64,000 nucleotides of DNA, taken from Pseudoalteromonas sp. T1lg48 (lineage in GTDB: Bacteria > Pseudomonadota > Gammaproteobacteria > Enterobacterales > Alteromonadaceae). The first letter of the stretch is position 1. Each line of letters starts with the position of its first letter. Positions 9,801 through 16,109 of the stretch are shown here, one piece after another. Made by a program: the position numbers and the translations under genes. The notes below the pieces were generated by a model that saw nothing but the letters and a program-made list of their open reading frames with translations, had not been told where the DNA came from and did no database searches. Location: assembly GCF_002964785.1 (NCBI RefSeq), contig NZ_PQCC01000002.1, positions 306,832 through 370,831 on the forward strand. Reading direction: 5' to 3'.

Positions 9801-9925
9801 CCTTGCTGACCCTGTTTGTGGTGCCCAGCGCCTATTATGCCCTGGCGCGTAAAACCCAATCGCCGGAGTTCTTGCAGCATCGCCTCAACAACCAGGCGCA
9901 GCAGCATCCGTTACAGGAGGAGTAA
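6827..9925 (+). CDS. RND multidrug efflux permease (HAE1 family)
   Basis: 1032 aa, the normal length of AcrB/MexB-type pumps: twelve membrane helices with two large periplasmic loops. The helix-4 motif GLVVDDTIVMLENIHR carries the paired Asp residues of the proton relay, and the helix-10 segment IGLSAKNGILIVEFA carries the conserved Lys. The start is GTG at 6827, overlapping the adaptor stop by four bases. The sequence is closer to the adaptor-coupled single-pump types (VexF/MexK-like) than to AcrB; this is an impression. A strong terminator follows. Substrates cannot be inferred, and no local regulator gene is adjacent. Confidence 0.93.
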   Translation: MRITDTAVKRPVFAIVINLLLLTFGLVAFSMLPLREYPDIESPIVSVSTSYTGASAEIIETKITQVIENRISGIEGIKSITSSSRNGRSNITIEFNIDRDIDAAANDVRERVSRALDSLPDQVRPPEVSKSDSDESPIAWFVLNSNTMDTLQLSDYAQRYIVDRLAVVDGVSNVRVGGQRQYAMKIWLNRQAMAARGITAADIERVLRAENVELPAGEIESKDRDFSVRTARSYLDPQDFRNLVVARGDGGYLVRLNEVADVQLEAADEESMFRGNGRNMIGLGIVKQAKANTLTVVENARKELENIKRNLPPGTTIEDSYDSSIFIKESINEVYRTLAISMGLVVLVIFLFLGNIRATLIPAVTVPVALIGSFMFLLAMGYSINLLTLLALVLAIGLVVDDTIVMLENIHRRIELGEPRLLAAYRGAREVGFAIVATTLVLIAVFVPLVFMDGRIGALFTEFAMAVSAAVFFSSVTALTLSPALCSKVLKQSANSGRFSQWMDRQFARLEGAYERTLAGNIRRSGMLTIMLILAGAACYGLFQKIPSELTPKEDRGTFFVMMNGPEGASYENNAENMAKIEERLLPYVESGELNRVLVRVPGWGGQGGVAIIGMADWDERKRDTWSVMGEISGKMREVTDVRAFAIMRRGIGGGGSSRPIEFVLQGNDYDELADWRDRIIARAQQNPGLVRIDHDYKETFPQFLVSINKNKAADLGVSVSDIGRTLETMLGQRRVTTFIDRGEEYDVILKGEKQDFASPQDVSNIYVNSRSGELVPLDSLITVSEEATASRLNRYNRMRAITLSANLADGYTLEEALSFLNQVAMEENDIDGAIDYKGESQLFYEGASAMVYVFILALTVTFLVLAAQFESFVHPFVIMLTVPLGIAGSLFGLYATGLTLNIYSQIGIVMLIGLSAKNGILIVEFANQLRDKGMEFSAALLQASKQRLRPIIMTSLTTVMSSVPLVLASGPGAESRLVIGVVIFTGVTVATLLTLFVVPSAYYALARKTQSPEFLQHRLNNQAQQHPLQEE

Positions 9926-9932
9926 CGGCAAT

Positions 9933-9960
9933 AAAAAAGGCAGAGCAATCTGCCTTTTTT
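9933..9960 (+). terminator. Intrinsic terminator of the efflux operon
   Basis: Six A, then GGCAGA-GCAA-TCTGCC and a run of T, immediately after the permease stop codon. Confidence 0.85.
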
Positions 9961-9965
9961 GCTTG

Positions 9966-10036
9966 TACCAATTCTGTTAAGTATGTGATCAGATATAGCG
10001 CTGGATAAATGATTGGCTATTTAAGTGAATTGGTAT
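9966..10036. repeat. Short palindromic repeat element (about 70 bp)
   Basis: Begins TACCAATTCTGTTAA (9966-9980) and ends with the near-perfect complement TTAAGTGAATTGGTA (10021-10035). The 40 bases between contain no gene. It resembles a miniature palindromic intergenic unit; only one copy is seen in this window. Confidence 0.45.
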
Positions 10037-10103
10037 TAAAGCAACCGCTTAGCACTTAATCGCGCTACACTTGAACTAGATAATGCAAACAGGAAGCTGA
10101 GTA

Positions 10104-10634
10104 ATGAGTGAGCTACGCACAGCCACCTTCGGTGGTGGCTGCTTTTGGTGTATCGACGCCGCATTCAGGCGAGTCAAAGGCGTGCAACAGGTTTCTTCCG
10201 GCTACAGCGGCGGTCATGTTGAGCACCCCACCTATCATCAAATTTGTGCCGAAGACACAGGTCACGCCGAGGTGGTGCAGCTGATCTACGATGAACACAT
10301 GATTGACTATCCCACGCTATTAAAGATGTTTTTCGCCCTGCACGACCCCACCACCTTAAACCGTCAGGGCAATGATATCGGCCCCCAGTATCGCAGCGTG
10401 ATCTTTTACCATGGCGATCAGCAAAAACATCAGGCCGAGCTGGTGATGGAACGTCTGCAAGAGCACCTGGACGATGCCATAGTCACCGAACTCGTTCCGG
10501 CCCAGGAGTTTTATGCCGCCGAGAGCTATCATCAGGATTACTTTAGCGCCAATCCTCAGCAGCCCTATTGCAACCTGCTTATTGCTCCGAAAATAGCCAA
10601 GTTTGAGAAGGAATTTGATGCATATTTGGTGTGA
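10104..10634 (+). CDS. msrA: Peptide-methionine (S)-S-oxide reductase MsrA
   Basis: 176 aa. Repairs oxidised methionine in proteins, using thioredoxin for recycling. The signature FGGGCFWC lies at the N-terminus with catalytic Cys13, followed by SSGYSGGHVEHPTYHQICAE and the GHAEVV motif typical of MsrA. No MsrB domain is fused. Single gene with its own small hairpin downstream (10644-10665). Left neighbour of the accessory pocket that starts near 10.7 kb. Confidence 0.95.
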   Translation: MSELRTATFGGGCFWCIDAAFRRVKGVQQVSSGYSGGHVEHPTYHQICAEDTGHAEVVQLIYDEHMIDYPTLLKMFFALHDPTTLNRQGNDIGPQYRSVIFYHGDQQKHQAELVMERLQEHLDDAIVTELVPAQEFYAAESYHQDYFSANPQQPYCNLLIAPKIAKFEKEFDAYLV

Positions 10635-10643
10635 CACATTATT

Positions 10644-10665
10644 GCTTTTGGCTTACAGCCAAAGC
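10644..10665 (+). terminator. Hairpin after msrA, possible weak terminator
   Basis: GCTTTTGGC-TTACA-GCCAAAGC just downstream of msrA. There is no clean U-tract after it, so termination is uncertain. Confidence 0.4.
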
Positions 10666-10705
10666 AGTCAATGCCCAGTAACCTCCTGACAAAAGCATAT
10701 AAGTT

Positions 10706-10928
10706 TAGATCTTGTCGCGGTGGCGACGACACCCAAAGGGTGGTTTACGCCAACCACCCCTTGGAACCCCAAGGCGCCCCAACATTGCATTATTTCCTCA
10801 ACGCGCCACGAGAAATGAACGTAACCAACATGCACAGCACATCCATGTACTGGGCATGTTTTCACCCGTAATCCCACGGGCGATTACTCTTCTCGTCTCG
10901 CGTTTCGGATGCAATGTAAGGGGGTTAG
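10706..10928 (-). ncRNA. Structured element, left copy (candidate RNA or transposon end)
   Basis: Read on the minus strand, this 220-base stretch has nested pairing: ATGCAATGT (10909-10917) with ACATTGCAT (10782-10790), CGCGT (10899-10903) with ACGCG (10801-10805), and TTCTCGT (10890-10896) with ACGAGAA (10808-10814). Inside are two hairpins: 10865-10880 (CCCGT/ACGGG) and 10827-10860 (AACATGC/GCATGTT). Its 3' end is a 65-base block (10706-10770) with two stem-loops, repeated in inverted orientation at 11959-12023. A 69-codon frame across it looks spurious. Family not recognised; a TnpB/IS605-type right end with its guide RNA is one possibility, but no such gene is present. Confidence 0.5.
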
Positions 10929-11061
10929 GCTGTTACACCAGCGCTCTACAGCAAGATTATCGCAATCTATAATGCAGTTAAGAGCCAATAGCGGAAGTTT
11001 GGTAACGCTTCAAGCATAGGCGCTTGCGTCCTATGCCTTGACTTATTAGAACTTTTTTAAT

Positions 11062-11520
11062 TTAGCTTTCATTTGTGTTATTTATCTTAGCAGAAAGTGT
11101 TAAACAAATAGCCAAAATACATGCTGCAAGAGTACCAATTTTTAAATCTGGAGAAACATAATCATTTTGCGAATTGAAATCAGATAATTGTGCTATGAAG
11201 TCATTAATGCGCTTTTCTAAATCTTTGGGTTCTAAAGAATGAGCAAGTTTATTACGTAGGCCATTCAGTTTTTCTATGCTTGACCATAGATTGTCATTTG
11301 AATCTTCTTTTGAGATTGCTCTTGCAATACAAAGAAGGTGATGAAATGAGAAACGTGCATCTTTTAATTTGTTAGGGCGCGAAAAATTTAAGCCTACAAA
11401 CTCTGTTAATAGCTCCTCAACCAATAAATGCCCCTTCAACACAACAGTCACTTTATCAGTACTATCTAATGGAAGATGTGCAATAAATCTGTTTAGGTCT
11501 TTATTTGTGCGATTTGACAC
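11062..11520 (-). CDS. HEPN-motif protein with C-terminal membrane tail
   Basis: 152 aa, mostly helical. It contains LNGLRNKLAHSLEP: Arg89-x4-His94 matches the RX4-6H ribonuclease motif of HEPN domains, known from toxins and defence proteins. A hydrophobic stretch (about residues 128-145, GTLAACILAICLTLSA) near the C-terminus could anchor it in the membrane. No second gene (antitoxin or nucleotidyltransferase) is adjacent. The coding sequence is visibly AT-richer than its neighbours and sits between two inverted structured blocks, both signs of acquisition. HEPN assignment rests on one motif and helical context; MltR-like or purely structural HEPN proteins remain possible. Confidence 0.6.
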   Translation of the reverse strand: MSNRTNKDLNRFIAHLPLDSTDKVTVVLKGHLLVEELLTEFVGLNFSRPNKLKDARFSFHHLLCIARAISKEDSNDNLWSSIEKLNGLRNKLAHSLEPKDLEKRINDFIAQLSDFNSQNDYVSPDLKIGTLAACILAICLTLSAKINNTNES

Positions 11521-11574
11521 TTTCTCTCCATTGAGTTCTAACAGCGTATTAGTGCGAATTCACGGTTAAGGAAG

Positions 11575-11583
11575 TTATCCACA
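11575..11583 (+). other. Single perfect DnaA-box sequence
   Basis: TTATCCACA upstream of the HEPN gene. There is only one, with no other origin features, so its meaning is unclear. Confidence 0.25.
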
Positions 11584-11677
11584 GCCTCCCCTTCCCACTA
11601 ATAAAATTTTTATTCAATAATAGCAGCAAGTTATCAGGTGTTTTTCTCACAAGCAATCAAGAAAGAAGCCAACAAAC

Positions 11678-11767
11678 GTGCCTTCACTTATTCGAACCTT
11701 GCTTGGCTCTCTATGTATTTTAGTTTCTCACTCAGTATCAGCGGCCAATCGAACACCTCCAAACTAA
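11678..11767 (+). pseudogene. Possible truncated secreted-protein start
   Basis: A 29-codon frame from a GTG. It begins with a hydrophobic signal-peptide-like run (PSLIRTLLGSLCILVSHSVSA), an AxA-like cleavage site and then ANRTPPN, stop. It ends where the right structured element begins. It looks like the start of an exported protein cut off by insertion of the element. Too short to be sure it was ever coding. Confidence 0.25.
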
Positions 11768-11789
11768 CAGTTATCGATCTTCCCGTTTA

Positions 11790-12092
11790 GATTCGCGCTG
11801 TAGAAATCGGCTTTTGTTGTGGAGCGTGCTTGAGACAACGGAGCATGGATGCGAAGTTAGGTTTATCGAGGTAGGACACCTCGTTAAACCGTGTCGAAGC
11901 TAAGCGGAACGCTTAACAAAAAACCGAGTTCGCAAGCAATAGCGAATCACGGGTTCGCGGGGTTTCCAAAGGGGGAGTCGAATCACTCCCTCTTTGGTTG
12001 TTGTCGCCAACGCGACAAGATCTATCAGTTAAAGCAAATGTCGGCGGCTCGATAAAAGATATCGGTTAGAACCGTTGTCGGCGGCCCGACAA
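11790..12092 (+). ncRNA. Structured element, right copy, with 37-bp hairpin repeats
   Basis: Read on the plus strand, a series of hairpins: a GGTTTA/TAAACC stem with inner CGAGGT/ACCTCG near 11861-11893, TAAGCG/CGCTTA near 11900-11916, and TTCGC/GCGAA near 11929-11945. Then comes a 65-base block (11959-12023) matching the left copy in inverted orientation, with stem CCAAAG...CTTTGG and stem-loop TTGTCGCCAACGCGACAA. The last hairpin is repeated twice more at exactly 37-base spacing (12001, 12038, 12075). No protein is encoded. Function unknown. Confidence 0.5.
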
Positions 12093-12115
12093 AAAAAGCC
12101 TCCTTTCGGAGGCCT
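12091..12115 (-). terminator. Intrinsic terminator of btuB
   Basis: On the minus strand GGCCTCC-GAAA-GGAGGC is followed by seven T. It lies six bases past the btuB stop. Confidence 0.88.
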
Positions 12116-12122
12116 TCATCAA

Positions 12123-13967
12123 TTACAGCGATAAGCTCACCCCTGCATATACTTTGCGCTCGGCGCCGATATATTCAGAAGTAATGGCACCCGTGGTCCA
12201 GTCCGTGGCGGCAACATTGGTGACGTATTCCTTATCGGTCAGGGTTTCAATGGCAAAATCAAAACTGATATTGTCCACCAGCTGATAACGCGCATTCACA
12301 TTAAGCAAGGTGTAGCTTGGCAGGTGAGTGCGGTAATAGCTTACGCGATCCGAGCGGTATTGCAGCTGTGCGCCCACATACCACTTATCAAATTCCTTAC
12401 CCAGACCCCAGTTAAAGGTGCGCTTGGCGCGCAGTACCAGGTCTTCGCCGCTGTTGTCGTCCTGGGCATCCACATAGCTGAAGTTCAGCGTGTGATTAAT
12501 GCCAAACCAGTCGGCGACCTCGGCGCTGACCTCAATGCCTTCAAAGCTGGCCTTGTTGACGTTTTCCGGACCATTGACGCCCCAGTCGATGAGGTTGTCG
12601 AAGGTGTTTTTATAAACCGCCACATCGTACTGGCCGCCAGCCAGATTTAAGCGCAGGCCGAGCTCGGCATTGGTCGACTCTTCCGGCTGCAGGTTAGGGT
12701 TGGCACCCCAAATTGAGCTGGCGTCGTTAAAGGTCGGCGCCTTAAAGCCGGTGCCGTAGCTGGCGCGTAAGGTTGCGATATCGGCGAAAGGGACGCCAAA
12801 CGCCAGATTATAGGTCGACTCGCCGCCAAACTCGCTGTGATCGTCGTTACGTACCACGGCATTGGTGCTAAAGGCATCATGGCTATAGTAGGCACCCAGA
12901 TACACGCCCTTGTTGCTTTGTGTTTCGTTGACAAAACCCGACTGTGGCTGGCCTTCAAGGGCGTAGGCATTGATGGAGTCGCCCACATCCTCATAGTAAT
13001 AATCCAGACCCGAGCTGATGGTCAGGGCGTCACCTAACGCGATATTAAGCTGATAACCTAGCTCGTCGCGCTCGGTAATGTACTGATTGGCCTTGTAACC
13101 CGGGTATGGGTTTTTCAGGGTGTTGAAGTTGTCGTCCTTTACCAAGGCGGTTTTCAGAGTATGGGCATAACGGCCGTGTGCTTTTTGCCAGCCCAGTTGC
13201 AGGTGGTAGTTTTCAAACTTACTGAAATCGCTGCTGGTGCCGTCGTACTCGACTTCCGCGTCGCTGTATTGACCGACAAACTCCAGCTTACCTAAGGTAT
13301 CAAAGTCATAGCTTAAGCGAGCGCCAATATTTTGGTTTTCATAACCGTCGCGGTCCGGGTCTTGTCCCGTGGTCACGTCATAACCATCGGTTTGTTCATA
13401 ACCCAGGTTAATAGCGCCCTTAAAGGCGCCCTGAGTCAGGGCATAAGCTCCCTGAACATTCACATAGTTGTCGCTGCCGCTCGATACCGACAGGGATTGG
13501 CTGTCGCCATTGCGGGTGATGATGTTGATCACCCCGGCCAAGGCATCTGAGCCATACCAGGCAGCGCGGGCACCACGGATGATCTCCACCCGCTCAATAC
13601 TGTTCAGTGGCAAGGTTTCTAAGGCCTTATAGCCAAGGCTGGCGGAGCCAACACGAACGCCGTCCACAACCACCAGCGAGTGACGGCTGGCGGCACCGCG
13701 AATAAATAAGCTACTGGTTTGCCCTTGGCCGCCGCTGCGGACAATGTCGATACCGGCATAATTAGAAAGCAGCGCCGGTAAGTCGCGCACGCCGGCATGC
13801 TCAATGTCTTCACGGGTGATCACATTGACGCTGGCCAGCACCTTATCAAGAGGCTGTTCAAATTTGTTGGCCGTGACCGTGATATGTTCGATTGGCTGTG
13901 ACTGCGCCGCCACAGATGCAGAGAAAAGTGCCGCCAAAGACAACGCCACCTTGGTTTTGCTATACAT
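12123..13967 (-). CDS. btuB: TonB-dependent vitamin B12 outer-membrane receptor BtuB
   Basis: 614 aa. Signal peptide (about 1-21), then a TonB-box-like IEHITVTAN, the plug domain (LPALLSNYAGIDI, SLFIRGAASRHSLVVVDGVRVG, IERVEIIRGARAAWYGSDALAGVINIIT) and a 22-strand barrel to the C-terminus, which ends in aromatic/hydrophobic residues as expected. Plug motifs and length match BtuB, and the cobalamin riboswitch in its leader makes corrinoid uptake very likely. Energy comes from TonB-ExbBD, not encoded here. No btuFCD transport genes follow. AAGGG precedes the ATG. Confidence 0.95.
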   Translation of the reverse strand: MYSKTKVALSLAALFSASVAAQSQPIEHITVTANKFEQPLDKVLASVNVITREDIEHAGVRDLPALLSNYAGIDIVRSGGQGQTSSLFIRGAASRHSLVVVDGVRVGSASLGYKALETLPLNSIERVEIIRGARAAWYGSDALAGVINIITRNGDSQSLSVSSGSDNYVNVQGAYALTQGAFKGAINLGYEQTDGYDVTTGQDPDRDGYENQNIGARLSYDFDTLGKLEFVGQYSDAEVEYDGTSSDFSKFENYHLQLGWQKAHGRYAHTLKTALVKDDNFNTLKNPYPGYKANQYITERDELGYQLNIALGDALTISSGLDYYYEDVGDSINAYALEGQPQSGFVNETQSNKGVYLGAYYSHDAFSTNAVVRNDDHSEFGGESTYNLAFGVPFADIATLRASYGTGFKAPTFNDASSIWGANPNLQPEESTNAELGLRLNLAGGQYDVAVYKNTFDNLIDWGVNGPENVNKASFEGIEVSAEVADWFGINHTLNFSYVDAQDDNSGEDLVLRAKRTFNWGLGKEFDKWYVGAQLQYRSDRVSYYRTHLPSYTLLNVNARYQLVDNISFDFAIETLTDKEYVTNVAATDWTTGAITSEYIGAERKVYAGVSLSL

Positions 13968-14020
13968 GTAGATCCCTTAACCCGCGCCCACCGCACAGGA
14001 TTATAGTTGGTTAGATAAGC

Positions 14021-14160
14021 GTTATGGCCGGTCTCCGGACTGATTGGCAAATACCAAAATCACCGTTGCGGGGGCAGCGTAGGATTCACACCTACTTCCC
14101 GATTATCCCTGAGCACATAACCAATGGGCGAGTTCTGCAAGGCACCATAACAAGGCGGCG
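14021..14160 (-). promoter_or_regulatory. Cobalamin (B12) riboswitch
   Basis: On the minus strand the leader contains GGTGTGAATCC...CTGCCCCCGCAACGGTG and AGTCCGGAGACCGGCC, the conserved core and B12-box region of the cobalamin aptamer, in the right order and spacing. It ends about 54 bases before the btuB start, so ligand binding probably controls btuB translation or read-through. Confidence 0.93.
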
Positions 14161-14245
14161 TTATTGTGCGCAGTAAGGAGGGGAAAGTCAATGGACGTCT
14201 ATACATCCATTGACGAAATGATTACAACCTTAGAATCGGGTTGTT

Positions 14246-14728
14246 TTAGTCGCGGAAGTTCTTAAACTGGAACGGCTGACCAAGATCGGCTTCGCGCACC
14301 ACTTGCATGGCGGCTTGCAGGTCATCACGCTTTTTACCCGTCACTCGTACTTCTTCGCCTTGAATCGCGGCCTGTACCTTGATCTTGCTGTCTTTAATGG
14401 CTTTAACCAGCTTCTTGGCCACGTCTTTTTCAATACCCTGCTTCATGACCACCTTACGGGTCACGTATTTACCATGCAGGTCGGCTTTTTGGATCTCAAA
14501 GCTGTTTACGTCAAGACCACGCTTGGATGCTTTGCTGGCAAAAATATCGAATAATTGCATTACCTGCTGTTCGGCTTCAGCGGTCAGCTCGATTTGCTCG
14601 TTGTTAAGCTCAATTTTGGCGTCGACACCACGAAAGTCAAAGCGTGTTTCCAATTCGCGTTTGGCGTTTTCAACGGCATTTTTTGCTTCGCTCATCTCGA
14701 TTTCAGAGACGATATCAAATGAAGGCAT
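14246..14728 (-). CDS. yajQ: YajQ family nucleotide-binding protein
   Basis: 160 aa, the family's normal length, starting [22 protein letters not shown]. It has [18 protein letters not shown] and [12 protein letters not shown], the conserved YajQ segments (two ferredoxin-like folds). Family members bind cyclic di-GMP and act as regulators in some species; the E. coli protein binds nucleotides and RNA. GAGAG precedes the ATG. Single gene, divergent from the vanZ-like gene. Confidence 0.95.
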   Translation of the reverse strand: MPSFDIVSEIEMSEAKNAVENAKRELETRFDFRGVDAKIELNNEQIELTAEAEQQVMQLFDIFASKASKRGLDVNSFEIQKADLHGKYVTRKVVMKQGIEKDVAKKLVKAIKDSKIKVQAAIQGEEVRVTGKKRDDLQAAMQVVREADLGQPFQFKNFRD

Positions 14729-14859
14729 GGGGGCTCTCCTAAACTTAAATTTTTGTGATTATACCCTGAGATTTGCAATTTTGTGCATTGGTACACAGTG
14801 AATTCAGGTTTTAGTTTGTTATACTGCCTGCGTTTTCACCAGATTTTAAGGTAGTGATA

Positions 14860-15213
14860 GTGACGCGCCGTGTCTATAAGGGGTTGTTTTTAATTAGCCT
14901 AGTTGTTTTTACTATGCTGTTTGCCAAAGAAGTTAAAGGCGCAGCGGTAAACCTGTTTCCACACATAGATAAGGTCGCCCACTTTGGTATTTTCTTTATC
15001 CTTGCTTTTATTATGGATAAAGCCTTTAAAATTCCCTTTATCGTCCAGGTTATTCTGCTTAGCCTTTACGGCGCCGCCATCGAATGGATGCAAGGCATGC
15101 TGCCCCACCGTCAGGCTTCTGTCGCCGACTTTGTCGCCGATGCTTGTGGCGCCGCCAGCTACTTTGTTCTGCACTATATTTGGCAAACACGATGGCAAAA
15201 AAAGAACAGCTAA
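14860..15213 (+). CDS. VanZ-like family membrane protein
   Basis: 117 aa from the GTG at 14860, preferred over the GTG at 14854 because AAGG at 14848-14851 then lies eight bases away. About four hydrophobic helices; the VanZ-family pattern DKVAHFGIFFILAFI, then IEWMQGMLPHRQASVADFVADACGA. Family members are small membrane proteins of uncertain function; the namesake gives teicoplanin resistance. The 3' end overlaps the panE start by 22 bases, so the two are co-transcribed. Confidence 0.8.
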   Translation: MTRRVYKGLFLISLVVFTMLFAKEVKGAAVNLFPHIDKVAHFGIFFILAFIMDKAFKIPFIVQVILLSLYGAAIEWMQGMLPHRQASVADFVADACGAASYFVLHYIWQTRWQKKNS

Positions 15214-16109
15214 CGCCGGTTTATATCTTAGGTCCGGGCGCCCTTGGCCTGGCCTTTGCCAAACTTTTTAGTGACCACCGCCCGGTCACCCTACTGACCA
15301 GGCCCCACCACCCACAACAGTATCAATACAGTTATCAGGCGCACAGCGAAGCCTTGCAGGTTCAGTCTTGCCCCCTTCCCTCAGGAGAACGGGTGCCACA
15401 ACAAATAGGCGAACTCTGGCTTTTTACCAAGGCCCACCAGGTTGTTGAGGCGCTTACGCCGCTGCTGCCGGCACTTAACAAAGACGCCCAGATTATTATC
15501 AGCCATAACGGCATGAGCGATTTAAACGGGCTGAACCAGCTGTTGGGACCGCAGCAGGCGCTGTATTTTATGCTGACACAACAAGCGGCCTATAAACCGG
15601 CGGCGGATAAGGTGGTGCATGTAAGTCAGGGCCTAAGCACGCTCGGGGCCGCCAACAAGGTGGCACAGCAATGCCTGGCAAGGCAATTACCGCTGTGGCA
15701 ACAACAAATACCGAATCTGGTGGGCAGCGACAATATCCACCGCGCCCGCTGGCAAAAGCTGCTGGTCAACCTAGCCATTAATCCGGTGGCTACCTGGCGA
15801 CAGCAGCGCAATGGCGCCCTGCGTGCACCCGAGTATGCCAGCGACATTATGGCGCTGGTTCAAGAGGCCATAGGCGTGGCCAGGGCTCAGGGCCTAGATT
15901 TCTCTTTGGTGCAGGCGCTTAATATGGCGTACCGGGTAATGGCGCAGACCGCGGATAATCGCTGCTCTATGCTGCAAGACAAGCTACTGGGAAGGGAAAC
16001 GGAAATTGATGCCATGTGCGGCTATGTGTATAAAACGGCGCAGCAATTAGGTTTGGCTGCGCCGGTTAATCAGCTATATTATCAGCGTATTAAGGGCGAT
16101 ACACCTTAA
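15192..16109 (+). CDS. panE: 2-dehydropantoate 2-reductase
   Basis: 305 aa from the ATG at 15192; the open frame continues upstream but only inside the vanZ-like gene. Reduces ketopantoate to pantoate with NADPH in pantothenate synthesis. The N-terminal Rossmann motif is ILGPGALGLAFAKLF; the C-terminal helical domain includes HRARWQKLLVNLAINPVATW, carrying the conserved Lys/Asn region, and TEIDAMCGYVYKTAQQLG. Its last 20 bases overlap the convergent thiI gene. The fusion-like overlap with the vanZ-like gene suggests translational coupling. Confidence 0.88.
   Translation: MAKKEQLTPVYILGPGALGLAFAKLFSDHRPVTLLTRPHHPQQYQYSYQAHSEALQVQSCPLPSGERVPQQIGELWLFTKAHQVVEALTPLLPALNKDAQIIISHNGMSDLNGLNQLLGPQQALYFMLTQQAAYKPAADKVVHVSQGLSTLGAANKVAQQCLARQLPLWQQQIPNLVGSDNIHRARWQKLLVNLAINPVATWRQQRNGALRAPEYASDIMALVQEAIGVARAQGLDFSLVQALNMAYRVMAQTADNRCSMLQDKLLGRETEIDAMCGYVYKTAQQLGLAAPVNQLYYQRIKGDTP

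Noticed and set aside
10668-10877. 69-codon frame opposite the left structured element
   Set aside because: It crosses the stem-loops, has no good ribosome-binding site, and its composition follows the inverted repeats; more likely a by-product of the structure.
11575-11583. DnaA box as evidence for an origin
   Set aside because: A single 9-mer can occur by chance or serve in transcription; no others are nearby.
12001-12092. CRISPR-like appearance of the 37-bp repeats
   Set aside because: Only three degenerate units, no unique spacers of constant length between identical repeats, and no cas genes.
15084-15191. N-terminal extension of panE
   Set aside because: It lies wholly inside the vanZ-like gene, is Cys/Arg-rich, and precedes the typical ketopantoate reductase start.
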